Source: Paraglomus occultum
Taxonomy: Eukaryota > Glomeromycota > Glomeromycetes > Paraglomerales > Paraglomeraceae
Direction of reading: 5' to 3'
NCBI GenBank assembly: GCA_910592205.1
Contig: CAJVPJ010000887.1
Span: 1 to 15,031 of the forward strand
Length of the DNA stretch: 15,031 bases
Below are positions 1 through 8,674 of this stretch, piece by piece (position 1 is the first letter of the stretch; each line of letters begins with the position of its first letter). Below the pieces are notes generated by a model that saw only the letters and a program-made list of their open reading frames with translations, was not told where the DNA came from and ran no database searches. The position numbers and the translations under genes are program-made.

Positions 1-471
1 ATAACCACAAATGCACCACACGGGACTACATCGGAGTATTCCACATGTGGAGCAGAAGCCATATCGAGAATAACAATTGTAAAAGAATTCATCGGCAACC
101 ATGTAATAGTTATCGTCACTAGACTTGGTGAATCCAATAATGAGGTAATTGCGTTCCTTAAGCCATACGGAGTATCTTCTGAACTGATTAACGTTACTGT
201 TATACTTGTGTGTTGAAAGTGAGTATATTCTAGCAAACTCACTCACAAGTGTCGGTGTGCAGTCTTCGCTACTTCCAAGTAATACCAGCATTATTGTACG
301 ATAAGGTTTCTGAATAGCGTAGCAAACGTTGTCAATTTGAGTGGGCTTTACGTTGGTAATTTCCTCGAAAGGAATCCATTTCAGTCTTAAGTATTCATTT
401 TTGCTTTCCAAGGAGGATTTAACCAAGTTGGCAATGGCTGGATTGTTAACAGTCTCTGATGCTAACGACAT
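1..471 (-). CDS. Cys-rich uncharacterised protein, 3' end beyond the window
   Basis: The minus strand is open from an ATG at 471-469 to the window edge: 157 codons without a stop, so the gene is incomplete here. The start has A at -3 and a TATA-like box about 90 bp upstream. The visible part is soluble-looking, with WIPFEEI near residues 32-38, a hydrophobic strand near 60-66 (IMLVLLG) and a Cys cluster at the end (C140, C143, C148, C153, C155; pattern C-x2-C-x4-C-x4-C-x-C) that could bind zinc. From memory it resembles a large Rhizophagus family in which this module precedes a second, similar module, but the family is unnamed to me and no function is assigned. The plus-strand frame opposite (341-592) has no family features and I treat it as a shadow. 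Confidence 0.72.
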   Translation of the reverse strand, partial: MSLASETVNNPAIANLVKSSLESKNEYLRLKWIPFEEITNVKPTQIDNVCYAIQKPYRTIMLVLLGSSEDCTPTLVSEFARIYSLSTHKYNSNVNQFRRYSVWLKERNYLIIGFTKSSDDNYYMVADEFFYNCYSRYGFCSTCGILRCSPVWCICGY

Positions 472-559
472 GGTAACAGTTCGAATTAGAAAATTCTTTT
501 CGAATGAACACAATGTTAGTTTTTCAACACTTGTGTTACACATCGGTTTACTATTCAAT

Positions 560-569
560 CTTATATACG
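560..569 (-). promoter_or_regulatory. TATA box of the Cys-rich gene
   Basis: Read on the minus strand this is CGTATATAAG, a good TATA element, about 90 bp upstream of the ATG at 471. That distance leaves room for a 5' UTR of roughly 60 bases. It supports the chosen start but is not proof of use. Confidence 0.45.
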
Positions 570-599
570 AGCTTTTCAAGGCGCACCTTTAGCATTCAA

Positions 600-1797
600 T
601 TGCAGATGCAGGCAAAAAAAAAAGCGAAACTCCAAGCTTTTCAAAGGTAACAAAAAAGTGCTTTTACAGTTTAATACTTCTCTTCATTAATGAGATATAA
701 CTATTACGAAATAGAATTATTGAAAGCTGAAATTAATTCGCTAACCAAAACAGTGGTCGCAAATTTGTGTGTGCATAGACATTAGCGTTATCGTCAAGAT
801 ATAATTAAGTATTTCTATCTATCACCTTAACATCCAGCACCATTTGAAAGGGGTGTTATCCCGATGTTTGGAGTCATAAATGATGCGAATAAAAAGATTG
901 CAATACAACGTAATAATATGATAAGTAAATTTATTTATTATGATGTGACTTTACTGTATTGACTCGCTTTCGTCATTATTAGTTAGGAAACGAGAAATGA
1001 CGATACTAGTAAGATTATTATTAATTTATTAATATACGATAGTTTTATGATAGTTGATGCTATAAAGGGTATTATGAATAAATTTTGTCTTCTCTTACTA
1101 CAGTATTTGTAAAGTAATCGCTTGCAGAGCAAAGTTGCAAAACTGTGTCAGATTTAATATCATCGAACTTTGCCGATAGGTAAATATAAACAGTAATCAT
1201 ATATTTGTATCAACAAAATATATTGTGATTTGCGCGAGTATATCTCAACATTATAGTTTTTATTATAAACGTGATAATAGAAGCAATTAATGACATCGGA
1301 ATAAATTGACTGTATATATCGCGGGACAGCGAAAATTGTCTACTAATTATTTAGCATTAATATATTAAACTTCAGAAAGGGACAAAACTTTGAATTATGT
1401 TTTTTTCTTAGCCGTAACAATTGCACCACATTCGGTTTACTTTCTGTTTATCTTTCTTACACTCAATCTCGTATTCTTCTTTTTAAACTTAATAGTTATT
1501 TTATTAATTATCTTAGACATGTATTATATGTTGAAATCGTTTCTAAATCTAGCAAGCGCATGGAAATAGTGGACATGACCGAGTATGTTGCCATAATAAT
1601 AGTTATCTGAAACATATCGATGACTCATCTATTACTAACCACACACGATATCAGTGGATTGTGCAAAACTTCAAGATAAGCGAACAAATTATTTTTTAGA
1701 ATTCGGTCTAAGCGCATAGATCATAAAGTTCAATACTGCGACAGACCAATGTATTGTTATAAACCGGTATAATAGATAACGTTTGCAATACTAATAC
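600..1797. other. Gene-free AT-rich spacer
   Basis: I see no coding frame with family-like composition, no RNA gene and no paired repeat in this stretch. It is very AT-rich, with homopolymer runs and many stops in all frames. It lies between two divergently transcribed genes, so distal promoter elements may be present, but none can be named. Confidence 0.5.
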
Positions 1798-1906
1798 GGG
1801 TCCGGTTCATTTGCCCGACAAAAAACTACGCAAAAAAGGATAACTTTGAAATAATGCTGGTACATATTTGTCGGGCAAATGACTGTCGGGCAAGTAAACG
1901 GTTCCC
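1798..1906. mobile_element. 109-bp inverted-repeat element (MITE-like)
   Basis: The ends are 23-bp inverted repeats: GGGTCCGGTTCATTTGCCCG.. at 1798-1820 and the reverse complement of 1884-1906. They match at 18 of 23 positions; the inner ten (TTGCCCGACA) are identical. A further copy of the TTGCCCGACA motif, on the minus strand at about 1869-1880, lies just inside the right end. The interior is AT-rich and non-coding. I see no clear target-site duplication, so superfamily is unassigned. It could instead be a hairpin of other origin. Confidence 0.5.
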
Positions 1907-2750
1907 ATATTTTTGTTACCTATTAAAGTGAATAGTTTTTCAGCAAGCATTCTACTGCCTAAAACGTAAGGGCATGAGGCGGCTGTAAGATGGAGCGAAA
2001 AAAAGGAATGCTCAGCATCTTTACAATATAATACCTGAAAGACGCATCAGTACACAGTCGACCTTCCCTACAGTCTCCTTCTATACAGTCCATTCCAGTT
2101 TTTTTTATAGTGATTTTCCTCCTATAGAGTCACATTATAGTGATAATCACAGTCACCCGATTCCGTTGTTACGACGTCTATATAAAACAGTCGCATATTA
2201 CGAACCATAGTAATAGTATAAGCCACAAATTTACGCAGTAAGATAGTATTGAATAGTAATAGTTACATCATATAAAGTAACGACAATGAGTAAACACTTT
2301 CAAGAAATCTTTACACAATGTCCTTCCAATATCAACTGAAATAGGGAATTTTCGTTATCGTTCCCAAGGTTCGCACTTGTCAAACATTTTAGTAATTTTA
2401 ACGTAGCCGTAATCAAATTTTATCCAAAAAAGAAAACTGGGTTAATATACTTTTGACAAGACAGGATTCTAACTAAGCCATGAAATTGTGGGTGAACCAA
2501 GCTATATACAAGAACTCGACACTCTTATTACTGCTGATAAAATCTCTTTTCTTTGAACAAATAGTTTGTAATTAGATATTTTGAACAGCAGTCTGATGGT
2601 ATAGTATTTAGTTTTAATGATTTGCACGTCTGAACTTGATCAACCTCAAGGAAAAAAGTCAACAGAATTGCAAAGCGTGTCACATGACTTTCAATGACAG
2701 TCACGACTGTATTCTAATTGCGACACAACAAAAGTGTGGGTTGCAATTTG
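1907..2750. other. Gene-free spacer upstream of the heme gene
   Basis: No convincing gene. Around 2050-2170 there is a cluster of degenerate CAGTC.. and TATAGTGAT/TATAGAGTC words that could be the worn end of a pogo-like element; no partner end was found. The rest is AT-rich spacer and probably contains the distal promoter of the decarboxylase gene. Confidence 0.45.
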
Positions 2751-2753
2751 CTA

Positions 2754-2777
2754 CCAATGGATTGGTATAATATTAAA
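2754..2777 (+). promoter_or_regulatory. CCAAT palindrome and TATA-like run before the decarboxylase
   Basis: CCAAT at 2754-2758 and its complement ATTGG at 2761-2765 form a tight palindrome (CCAATGGATTGG). It is followed directly by TATAATATTAAA, about 95 bp upstream of the ATG. CCAAT boxes are bound by the fungal HAP/NF-Y complex, which controls respiratory and heme-linked genes in several fungi. That it acts here is inference from position and gene type. Confidence 0.45.
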
Positions 2778-2860
2778 TTTTCTTTTAACACCCCCTAAAG
2801 TTCGATGCTGTCATATTAATATAAGATGAGACTACAGAGAAAAAAAATATAAACTGAAAT

Positions 2861-4380
2861 ATGGGTGAAACTGATTTTCCGCCTCTTAAGAATGATCTTA
2901 TTCTTCGAGCCGCTCGAGGTAAAAAGCTGACTTAATAATTGATCTGATCAAATTTGCACATACAACATATCACATATATTGGCACACAAAGCGCAACCAT
3001 CCATAACCTACATATCTCATCAAACGTACACATATATTTAATACAGGAGAGCCAACAGAACGAGCGCCAGTATGGATAATGCGACAAGCTGGAAGATATT
3101 TGCCAGGTTAATTGGACATTTTAATTTTACAACAGTGAGAGTAACAACTTGTCGCCAATTCCTCGCACTCGTCATTGCACGAATTTCTTCATCTTTACTT
3201 ATTCACCCGTTTCCATAATAGAGTTTCGTCAACTCCGTGAGGAACATGATTTTTTCACAATCTGTAGAACTCCATCTCTAGCAACTCTTGTGACTTTACA
3301 ACCAATCGATCGCTATCCTACTCTCGACGCGGCAATCATATTTTCCGATATTCTTGTAATACCTCAAGCCCTTGGTCTAGAAGTTGAAATGATTCCTGGT
3401 AAAGGCCCGCATTTCCCCTCCCCTCTCGTGACACCTGCCGACATGGCTCGTCTCAAATCTTTCGTCGACGTTGAAAAAGAATTATCGTACGTGTTTGAAG
3501 CAATCACCATGACGAGAAAGGCCTTGAACGGTAGAGTTCCGTTGTTGGGGTTTTCGGGCGCCCCTTGGACGCTGATGGCATACATGATTGAGGGTGGAGG
3601 CAGTAATAGTCTACACAAGTCGAAAACGTGGTTGTATAGATATCCGGTCGAGAGCCACGAGTTATTGCAAAAATTAACAGATGTGATTGTTGAATATCTA
3701 GTCAGACAGGTGAAGGCTGGGGCTCAGGTACGTTATGGAGTGACAGAGATGGGAGTTAGGATGAGGATATGACTAGTGTCAGGACTATGAAAGTATGAAG
3801 TCGCAGCTTACATGATAGAGAATATATGGGAACGTTTGGTTAACCCTTTGCGATCGGTAGATTTTGTACTTATTAGTCTCTTTTCTTTCTCCTTATCCAG
3901 ATGCTCCAAATCTTTGAGTCATGGGGTGGCGAACTGTCACCACAAGATTTTTCAACGTATTCACTCTCATACTTAACCCAAATCTCTACCCGCGTGAAAT
4001 CTACGCTCCGAACACAATCTCTTCCCATCGTCCCGATGACCATTTTTTGCAAAGGCTCCTGGTACGCCCTACCAACACTCGCTAACCTGTCCTACGATGT
4101 CATATCGCTTGACTGGACTATCGATCCCGCACACGCTAAACAAGCTACAGGAGGAGGTGTTACTTTACAGGGTAACATGGATCCGAGTATATTATATGGA
4201 ACTGAAGAGAAAATTAGGAAAACCGTTACAGAGATGATAGAAGCGTTCGGAAGCAATAAGAGATATATAGTCAATCTCGGACATGGTATATTACCTACAG
4301 TGGATCCGGAAAACGTCAAGATTTTTTTAGAATGCGTACATGAAGTTGGACGAGAAGTTGCAAGGAGAGAGCAGAAATAA
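2861..4380 (+). CDS. Uroporphyrinogen decarboxylase (UROD), four exons
   Basis: Converts uroporphyrinogen III to coproporphyrinogen III in cytosolic heme synthesis (yeast HEM12, human UROD). Exons: 2861-2918, 3047-3106, 3222-3727 and 3901-4380. Introns of 128, 115 and 173 bp all have GT..AG ends and the frame closes exactly: 1104 coding bases, 367 residues, the same length as human UROD. Signature motifs and active-site residues are present: [12 protein letters not shown] (R32, R36), IFSD (D82), AYMIEGGGS (Y160), FES (S215) and NLGHG (H336), equivalent to human R37, R41, D86, Y164, S219 and H339. The stretch around FESWGG and KGSWYAL reads like fungal rather than animal homologues. Start: the first ATG giving the conserved N-terminal LKND segment. 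The frame running past 3727 to 3772 is intron read-through. Single enzyme gene, no neighbours from the pathway. Confidence 0.97.
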
Positions 4381-6015
4381 TGTGAAGACGTAAGCGAATG
4401 GCTGAGAACTGTAAGGATTATCGAAACTGTTGGATCTGAAAGAGCGAATAGCAGTTGAAAGAATCAGTTTTCAACTCTAGCTCAATTTTCTCATCCAAGA
4501 TAGAATTTTAATTATATACACACAGCTTTTTTCAAAGCTATTTGTATAGGTATCCTATTGATTGACCATGTTATAATTAATTATACTTTTTGGAATGATG
4601 CAAAATTCTCTGCTCTGTAGATGTAACTAATGGGTTAATGATGATGAATTTGTGTCAATCATAACAAGCCTATCATTGTTGACAAAGAATGTAAGCGAGG
4701 TTATAATGCGTGCTTGAACACTATGTACCACTTGCTCGTGTCGATCCTTGTATTTGGTAAGCGCCTTGGTGCGAAACGATTAATATTCAAGGTTTTACTT
4801 ATTCCTTCTCGAGACCTTTTTTGCTCAACACATTACCACAAAATTAACTTCCCAATAGGGCAATCGTTGGATTTGTGATATATCAGATTAGCCTTCACTG
4901 CCGTGGCGTATATTAATGTTATTGGTTTCTGGGTGTTTGCCTTTGAATAAGTGCTGGCTCGAATTGATCAAGCCTTTCCTGACTCTTTTTGCATTGTCCG
5001 TTGCACTGACACACTGTGTTCGTATGTGAATGTGTTTTGTTTCAATTTGGTAACGTGTATATGCATGTCTCCATTAAAGTGATTCATAGATCACATGAAG
5101 AGGCCGTATGCCATATTTTCATAATAGTTTGTACTCGCATCATCTGTTAGATTTATCATAGAGACAGCATGACATTTTTGCAGCTTGCCAATAGTAATAG
5201 TGGTCCGACTTTTTCAATATTCATCAATTTCGCTTCGTCCCCTATATGGAGGCAGGGATGGTCACGATTGCGAACGAGAATATCGAGTGCTTATGTTCAG
5301 GTAACAGTAAAAACACGATACAACAAATTTGGATAGGTTAAGGGATAACAAATATATCATAATAGCTGCAAATTTGAATTAAACCGCGTATTCTGACACA
5401 AAAGGTGTGCTGGGGGTACCAATTCTAGCGAAACAGTTATCACTGATAAAGATTGTGAAATATCTTTGCACATGAAACTTTGTCACAAGAGTGAAGATTT
5501 AGTCAATCGAATATATATAATCATAAAACATACTTACCTTTATATAATGCGCGCTACCACCATTTTACTTTCAACTCATTTGTCACTAAAGGTGGTATTG
5601 ATACTTTCAGGACTCATTAGACCGCGATAACGGGTATTACGTGATTATATATAATTCGTTATATTAATATAGACAGAAGTCCGTCGTTTTTGGCGGAACG
5701 CTTTTCGTTAAAGCGGGCTTTACTGTGTTGAAATTTTTAACGAAAGAGTGGGACTATGGTCAGTGAGGGGAGTTATGTTAACATAAATGACATTTTACAA
5801 AGTATATGGTATCAGAATAATATGATTTAATGTAGTGATGTAATGGCATGTGCAAACGAAGCAAAATATGGTTTATAAGCGAATAAATTAAGTGAAAAAA
5901 TTATATGAAACCACATAAAGTTAAAAGTGTCCAACACTTTACAAAAAAAATAATTAATATGCTTTACTAAACATTTTTATCAGCCAAATAAGTAATTTAT
6001 ACTAAATTATTACTA
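4381..6015. other. Gene-free 3' spacer
   Basis: No open frame here looks like a protein and no tRNA or rRNA is apparent. A clear polyadenylation signal for the decarboxylase cannot be pinned down in the AT-rich sequence. Between about 5673 and 5733 a partly matched hairpin, CAGAAGTCCG..CGGGCTTTACTG, followed by a second inverted TTAACGAAA word, may be a worn transposon end. Confidence 0.45.
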
Positions 6016-6174
6016 CACAGTCAGTCTCGATAAGTCGGTCAATCTATGTAAATCCTCGATAAGCTGTAAGTCGGCCAAACGAGTCTTAGCACGTGATAGT
6101 TGTATAGCCGATCACAGTACGATAATTAATAACAGATCTTTACTTATTTAGAATTATGATTAATGAATAAAACA

Positions 6175-6254
6175 GTCATTAGATCATACGATTAAAGCAG
6201 TAAACATGTCATTTAGAGGCGTTTTGAATCGTCATTAGATCATACAATTAAAGC
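6175..6254 (+). repeat. 24-bp direct repeat inside the MITE
   Basis: The 24-base words at 6175-6198 and 6231-6254 (beginning GTCATTAGATCATAC) differ at one position. They point to an internal duplication in the element or its parent. Confidence 0.75.
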
Positions 6255-6307
6255 TAAATGTTATGTATTCGTGTAGACCAAGACTTTTTATATAAAAAAT
6301 GTGATCG

Positions 6308-6334
6308 TTATTATTATTATTATTATTATTATTA
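6308..6334 (+). repeat. TTA trinucleotide microsatellite
   Basis: About nine uninterrupted TTA units inside the 434-bp MITE. Likely length-variable; no function implied. Confidence 0.85.
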
Positions 6335-6390
6335 ATTAATAAAAAGATTAATTAAAAGACTTAATCATGTGATTCTCGATAAGTCGGTTT

Positions 6391-6442
6391 TCTCGATAAG
6401 TCGGCCATTAGAGGTCAAACCAAGTTGGCCGACTTATCGAGA
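6391..6442. repeat. Perfect 16-bp hairpin at the MITE right end
   Basis: TCTCGATAAGTCGGCC at 6391-6406 is followed after 20 bp by its exact reverse complement at 6427-6442. The second arm is the right TIR itself. A third copy in direct orientation lies at 6373-6387. The right end is therefore a small foldback of its own TIR. Confidence 0.85.
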
Positions 6443-6571
6443 CACTGTGTATATCGATATTTCATGCGTTCAAATACAAGTTAAAACGAAATCTATGATA
6501 TCTAGTAACATAAATTATATACTCGTTGAACATTTATTTATTGAGATACCATAGCGCTAACTTCCTATGTA

Positions 6572-7184
6572 CAGTCAAACCTGGTTATAACGAATTCGAC
6601 GGGACCAGAAAAAATATTCTTATAACCTGAAATTCCTTATAACCAAGGTTACTTTTACAGCGAAGATTATAATTATTTATAATTAGGTTCATTATATCCA
6701 GATCACTAGGAATGAATTTTTTTATAATGCTAAATTCACGAGCTAAATCAATACCAGTAATTTTCGGATTCATTTGTTTTTTTAGACATAACTTCTTTTT
6801 CTGTTCGCCTGTTAACGCATTACGCTTTAAATTTCGCTTTTTTGTATTTAAATTTTCTGACACTATAATAATAAGACTTTTTCATTATTATCTTGAAGAC
6901 AATGTGCCATTATAGATTTAGGTTACACTAACGGTTATAACGAATATCTACAGTATCTGTTCGTAACGAATTTATGGTGGTACAATTTTTTATAGTGAAG
7001 GTCGGTCTGAAGATCTTCGTTATAGTCAATTAGCAGTTGTTCTGCCAAATTTTCGTTATAAGCATTATAACCAGGTTTCTTAATGAAATTAGCCATATAC
7101 TCAAATTTGATTGGCTTAAGAGAAAATCTTCATTATAAACAGATCTTCGTTATAACCAAGCTTCGCTATAACCAGGTTTGACTG
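6572..7184. mobile_element. 613-bp pogo-like element, internally deleted
   Basis: Terminal inverted repeats CAGTCAAACCTGGTTATA are identical at both ends for 18 bp, and 22 of the first 23 match. TA duplications flank it (6570-6571, 7185-7186). The TTCGTTATAACC word recurs several times near the right end, typical of subterminal transposase sites. On the minus strand (6863-6712) a fragment of the transposase N-terminus survives. It is too short to be autonomous. Its right TA lies exactly where the large inverted repeat begins. Confidence 0.88.
6712..6863 (-). pseudogene. Remnant of pogo transposase N-terminus (CENP-B-type HTH)
   Basis: Reads KRNALTGEQKKKLC followed by LKKQMNPKITGIDLAREF on the minus strand. 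The spacing of the LT..QK..LC..K..NP..T..DLA..F pattern matches the N-terminal helix-turn-helix of CENP-B/pogo transposases, which binds TIR DNA. Homology stops after about 46 codons: the frame continues to 6585 through unrelated, AT-rich sequence that includes the left TIR. No catalytic DDE region is present. The first codon of the open frame is GTG, so the native ATG appears lost. Not expected to make a working protein. Confidence 0.75.
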
Positions 7185-7377
7185 TAATTTAGCTGATGAC
7201 ATTTTGGTGAGGTTTTGCTCAATTTATAGCTGTGGCTTATGCCCAAATCCGTGAACTAAATTTTAGTGATATTTTAGACCTATTGCAATGCGACTAAAAC
7301 GCTTAGCTTTCAATATAAACCTCAACAAGCTATATTTATACCTTTTGTATTATAAGCGAATGCGACTAGCATCTGGG

Positions 7378-7385
7378 TATAAAAG
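7378..7385 (+). promoter_or_regulatory. TATA box conserved in the left arm
   Basis: TATAAAAG inside CTGGGTATAAAAG, preserved in both arms. The first ATG follows only 5 bases later, so transcripts should start beyond it and use a later start or a spliced leader. Conservation between diverged arms suggests it was the promoter of the arm gene. Confidence 0.55.
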
Positions 7386-7547
7386 CAAGATGAATTCACG
7401 TTCACCAAAACAGAAACATGCTGCGACGTGTTTTCACACAAAAAGACTGTATTTAATCGCGAGCAAAACATTTGCATTTTCGTTATATTCATCATCTAAC
7501 AAGAATCTGTGTGCAGACAAGAATGCTAATCGCGTTTCTATTTGCAG

Positions 7548-7957
7548 AAATTCCTGCACAAAGTTGCAGAAGTTTTTCTGCTTCTGCTATCTGTCAGTTG
7601 GTTGTTTACCAACCAGATCAGTTCACACGTGGTTTTGACCATTGCATGCTTCCTTTCCTATATCAACAACCACCAACAAGCTGCTGTGCACATAGTGCTT
7701 GACAAACTGAAAAGCGTCTGCAAAATACACAATGATTGCAAGTGGTTCAAATCACACAACAAATATCGAACGTCCAGCTCTTTCAAACCAACCAAATCGT
7801 ACGACGAGGACGTTCTAAAAAGTCCTTTAATGACAATAGTTTGTCCAAAATGTGTTGCAAGGTTAAGAACGACTCGGAAAGGAACCTTTACAAACAGAAA
7901 ACGAATCTCAAACCCAGAACCTTACAATTGATAACGAGAGATTATAGCGAAAATTAA
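7548..7957 (+). pseudogene. Left-arm copy: hydrophobic segment plus small basic domain
   Basis: After a splice-acceptor-like TTTCTATTTGCAG (to 7547), with a GCTAAT branch-like word before it, the frame reads KFLHKVAEVFLLLL and continues hydrophobic (WLF, then LTIACFLSYINNHQQ) before turning basic; it stays open to a stop at 7929-7931. A second, shifted frame (about 7850-7957) holds MCCKVKNDSE and KPRTLQLI, which correspond to the better-kept C-terminal domain of the right-arm copy. Frame change and lost segments mean the copy is broken. I see two probable membrane segments, then a possible helix-turn-helix; function unknown. Confidence 0.5.
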
Positions 7958-8158
7958 TACTTGAGCGAGCCCAAAGAATAGGGACAGTTATCGCCTTCAA
8001 GGGGCCGACTGCTCCCTCCCTTGCAAGCTCGCGATTGTTTTGTCGCTTACGCAAAATAAAGCAATCTGATGTAATCTCCACGTGACTCATTCGTTAAATT
8101 TTGCCATCAAACGGGAGTGGCTGCGCACTTCGTTCTTTCACACGTTGAAACGCAAAAC

Positions 8159-8387
8159 ATGACCACTGTCGAAGAATCTTACTTTACGGAGACCTCTCCC
8201 GAAGAGTGGAATTTTATCGATTTCTATCGTTATCGCTTGGCCTCCTTAGACTTACAGTTTTCAAAAAGAAGCGTTTAACCTTAAAAAATTCCTTGAAACT
8301 TTGAAAAAGAGCAACTGTCCCCGAGTACAAACAAATGCCGATCGCTTACTTTCGGAGTTCAAGGTCAGAATCACCTTTAATGGCTAG
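8159..8387 (+). pseudogene. Frameshifted short coding relic inside the left arm
   Basis: From an ATG at 8159 the frame reads MTTVEESYFTETSPEEWNFI and on to a stop at 8276-8278 (39 residues). A frame shifted by one base near 8265-8275 continues in the same style: AFNLKKFLETLKKSNCPRV to a stop at 8385-8387, with a possible donor AAG|GTCAGA at 8363. The continuous protein-like composition across the shift suggests one exon with an indel, possibly the former 5' part of the gene at 8675. Family not recognised. Confidence 0.35.
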
Positions 8388-8674
8388 CACGAGCAATATG
8401 GGGTTCTCGCCTAGTTAGAGCTACACTCGACTTCCATGACAGGGAGGGTCATCTACGTGTTGATCCTCTTTTGAACTACGTGCTCGTCGTGGTGAGCGAA
8501 ACCTCAAGCGGTCAGATATGACCCACATGAGAAGCTGGGGCATCTACGTGTTGCTCGAGTGACGATCTACGTGTTCTTCATGTTTTGCTGTGCTAGCCTT
8601 GCATTCTGCTTGTATTTGTAGTGACTTTATCATTGCTATATGTCCGTGTGTTTGCAGCAGATCTTGCACTAATC
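8388..8674 (+). other. Leader region with a thrice-repeated ATCTACGTGTT word
   Basis: Contains ATCTACGTGTT at 8451-8461, 8542-8552 and 8565-8575, plus a related ACTACGTGCT near 8475. No clear gene. An acceptor-like GTGTGTTTGCAG ends at 8657, 17 bases before the ATG at 8675, so this may hold a promoter or an upstream intron of the next gene. Confidence 0.35.

Larger units (their letters stand above)
6016..6449. mobile_element. 434-bp TA-flanked MITE, Tc1/mariner-pogo type
   Basis: The ends read CACAGT..TCTCGATAAGTCGG on both strands (left from 6016, right reverse complement from 6449), and both are flanked by TA (6014-6015, 6450-6451), the target duplication of Tc1/mariner elements. The left end carries a 2-base insertion relative to the right. 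TIR-like words recur inside: 6055-6077, 6373-6387 and 6391-6406. The interior is non-coding and contains a TTA microsatellite and a 24-bp direct repeat. It must have been moved by a transposase encoded elsewhere. Confidence 0.8.
7187..8132 (+). repeat. Left arm of the large inverted repeat
   Basis: Aligns to the reverse complement of the right arm through its length. Best-conserved blocks: the outer end, the TATA region (7371-7400), the CATTGCATGC..ATATCAACAACC block (about 7641-7690), CCAAACCCAGAACC-like text near 7910, and the GGGACAGTTATCGCCTTCAA block (7981-8000). Compared with the right arm it lacks several segments in 7800-7900 and a short AGGTCTAGG-like word near 8000. The alignment fades past GTGGCTGC at about 8123. 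Confidence 0.8.

Noticed and set aside
3364-3618. Open frame on the minus strand opposite the decarboxylase exon 3
   Set aside because: It is a shadow of the conserved decarboxylase exon; no motif, and the plus-strand frame has full family support. The same holds for 4092-4319.
5673-5733. Hairpin with CAGAAGTCCG / CGGGCTTTACTG ends
   Set aside because: Could be a tiny pogo-type relic, but the arms match poorly and no target duplication is seen, so it is not called as an element.
6369-6915. Plus-strand frames at 6369-6554 and 6712-6915
   Set aside because: Both are AT-rich chance frames within or between the two transposon derivatives; the second mirrors the transposase fragment.
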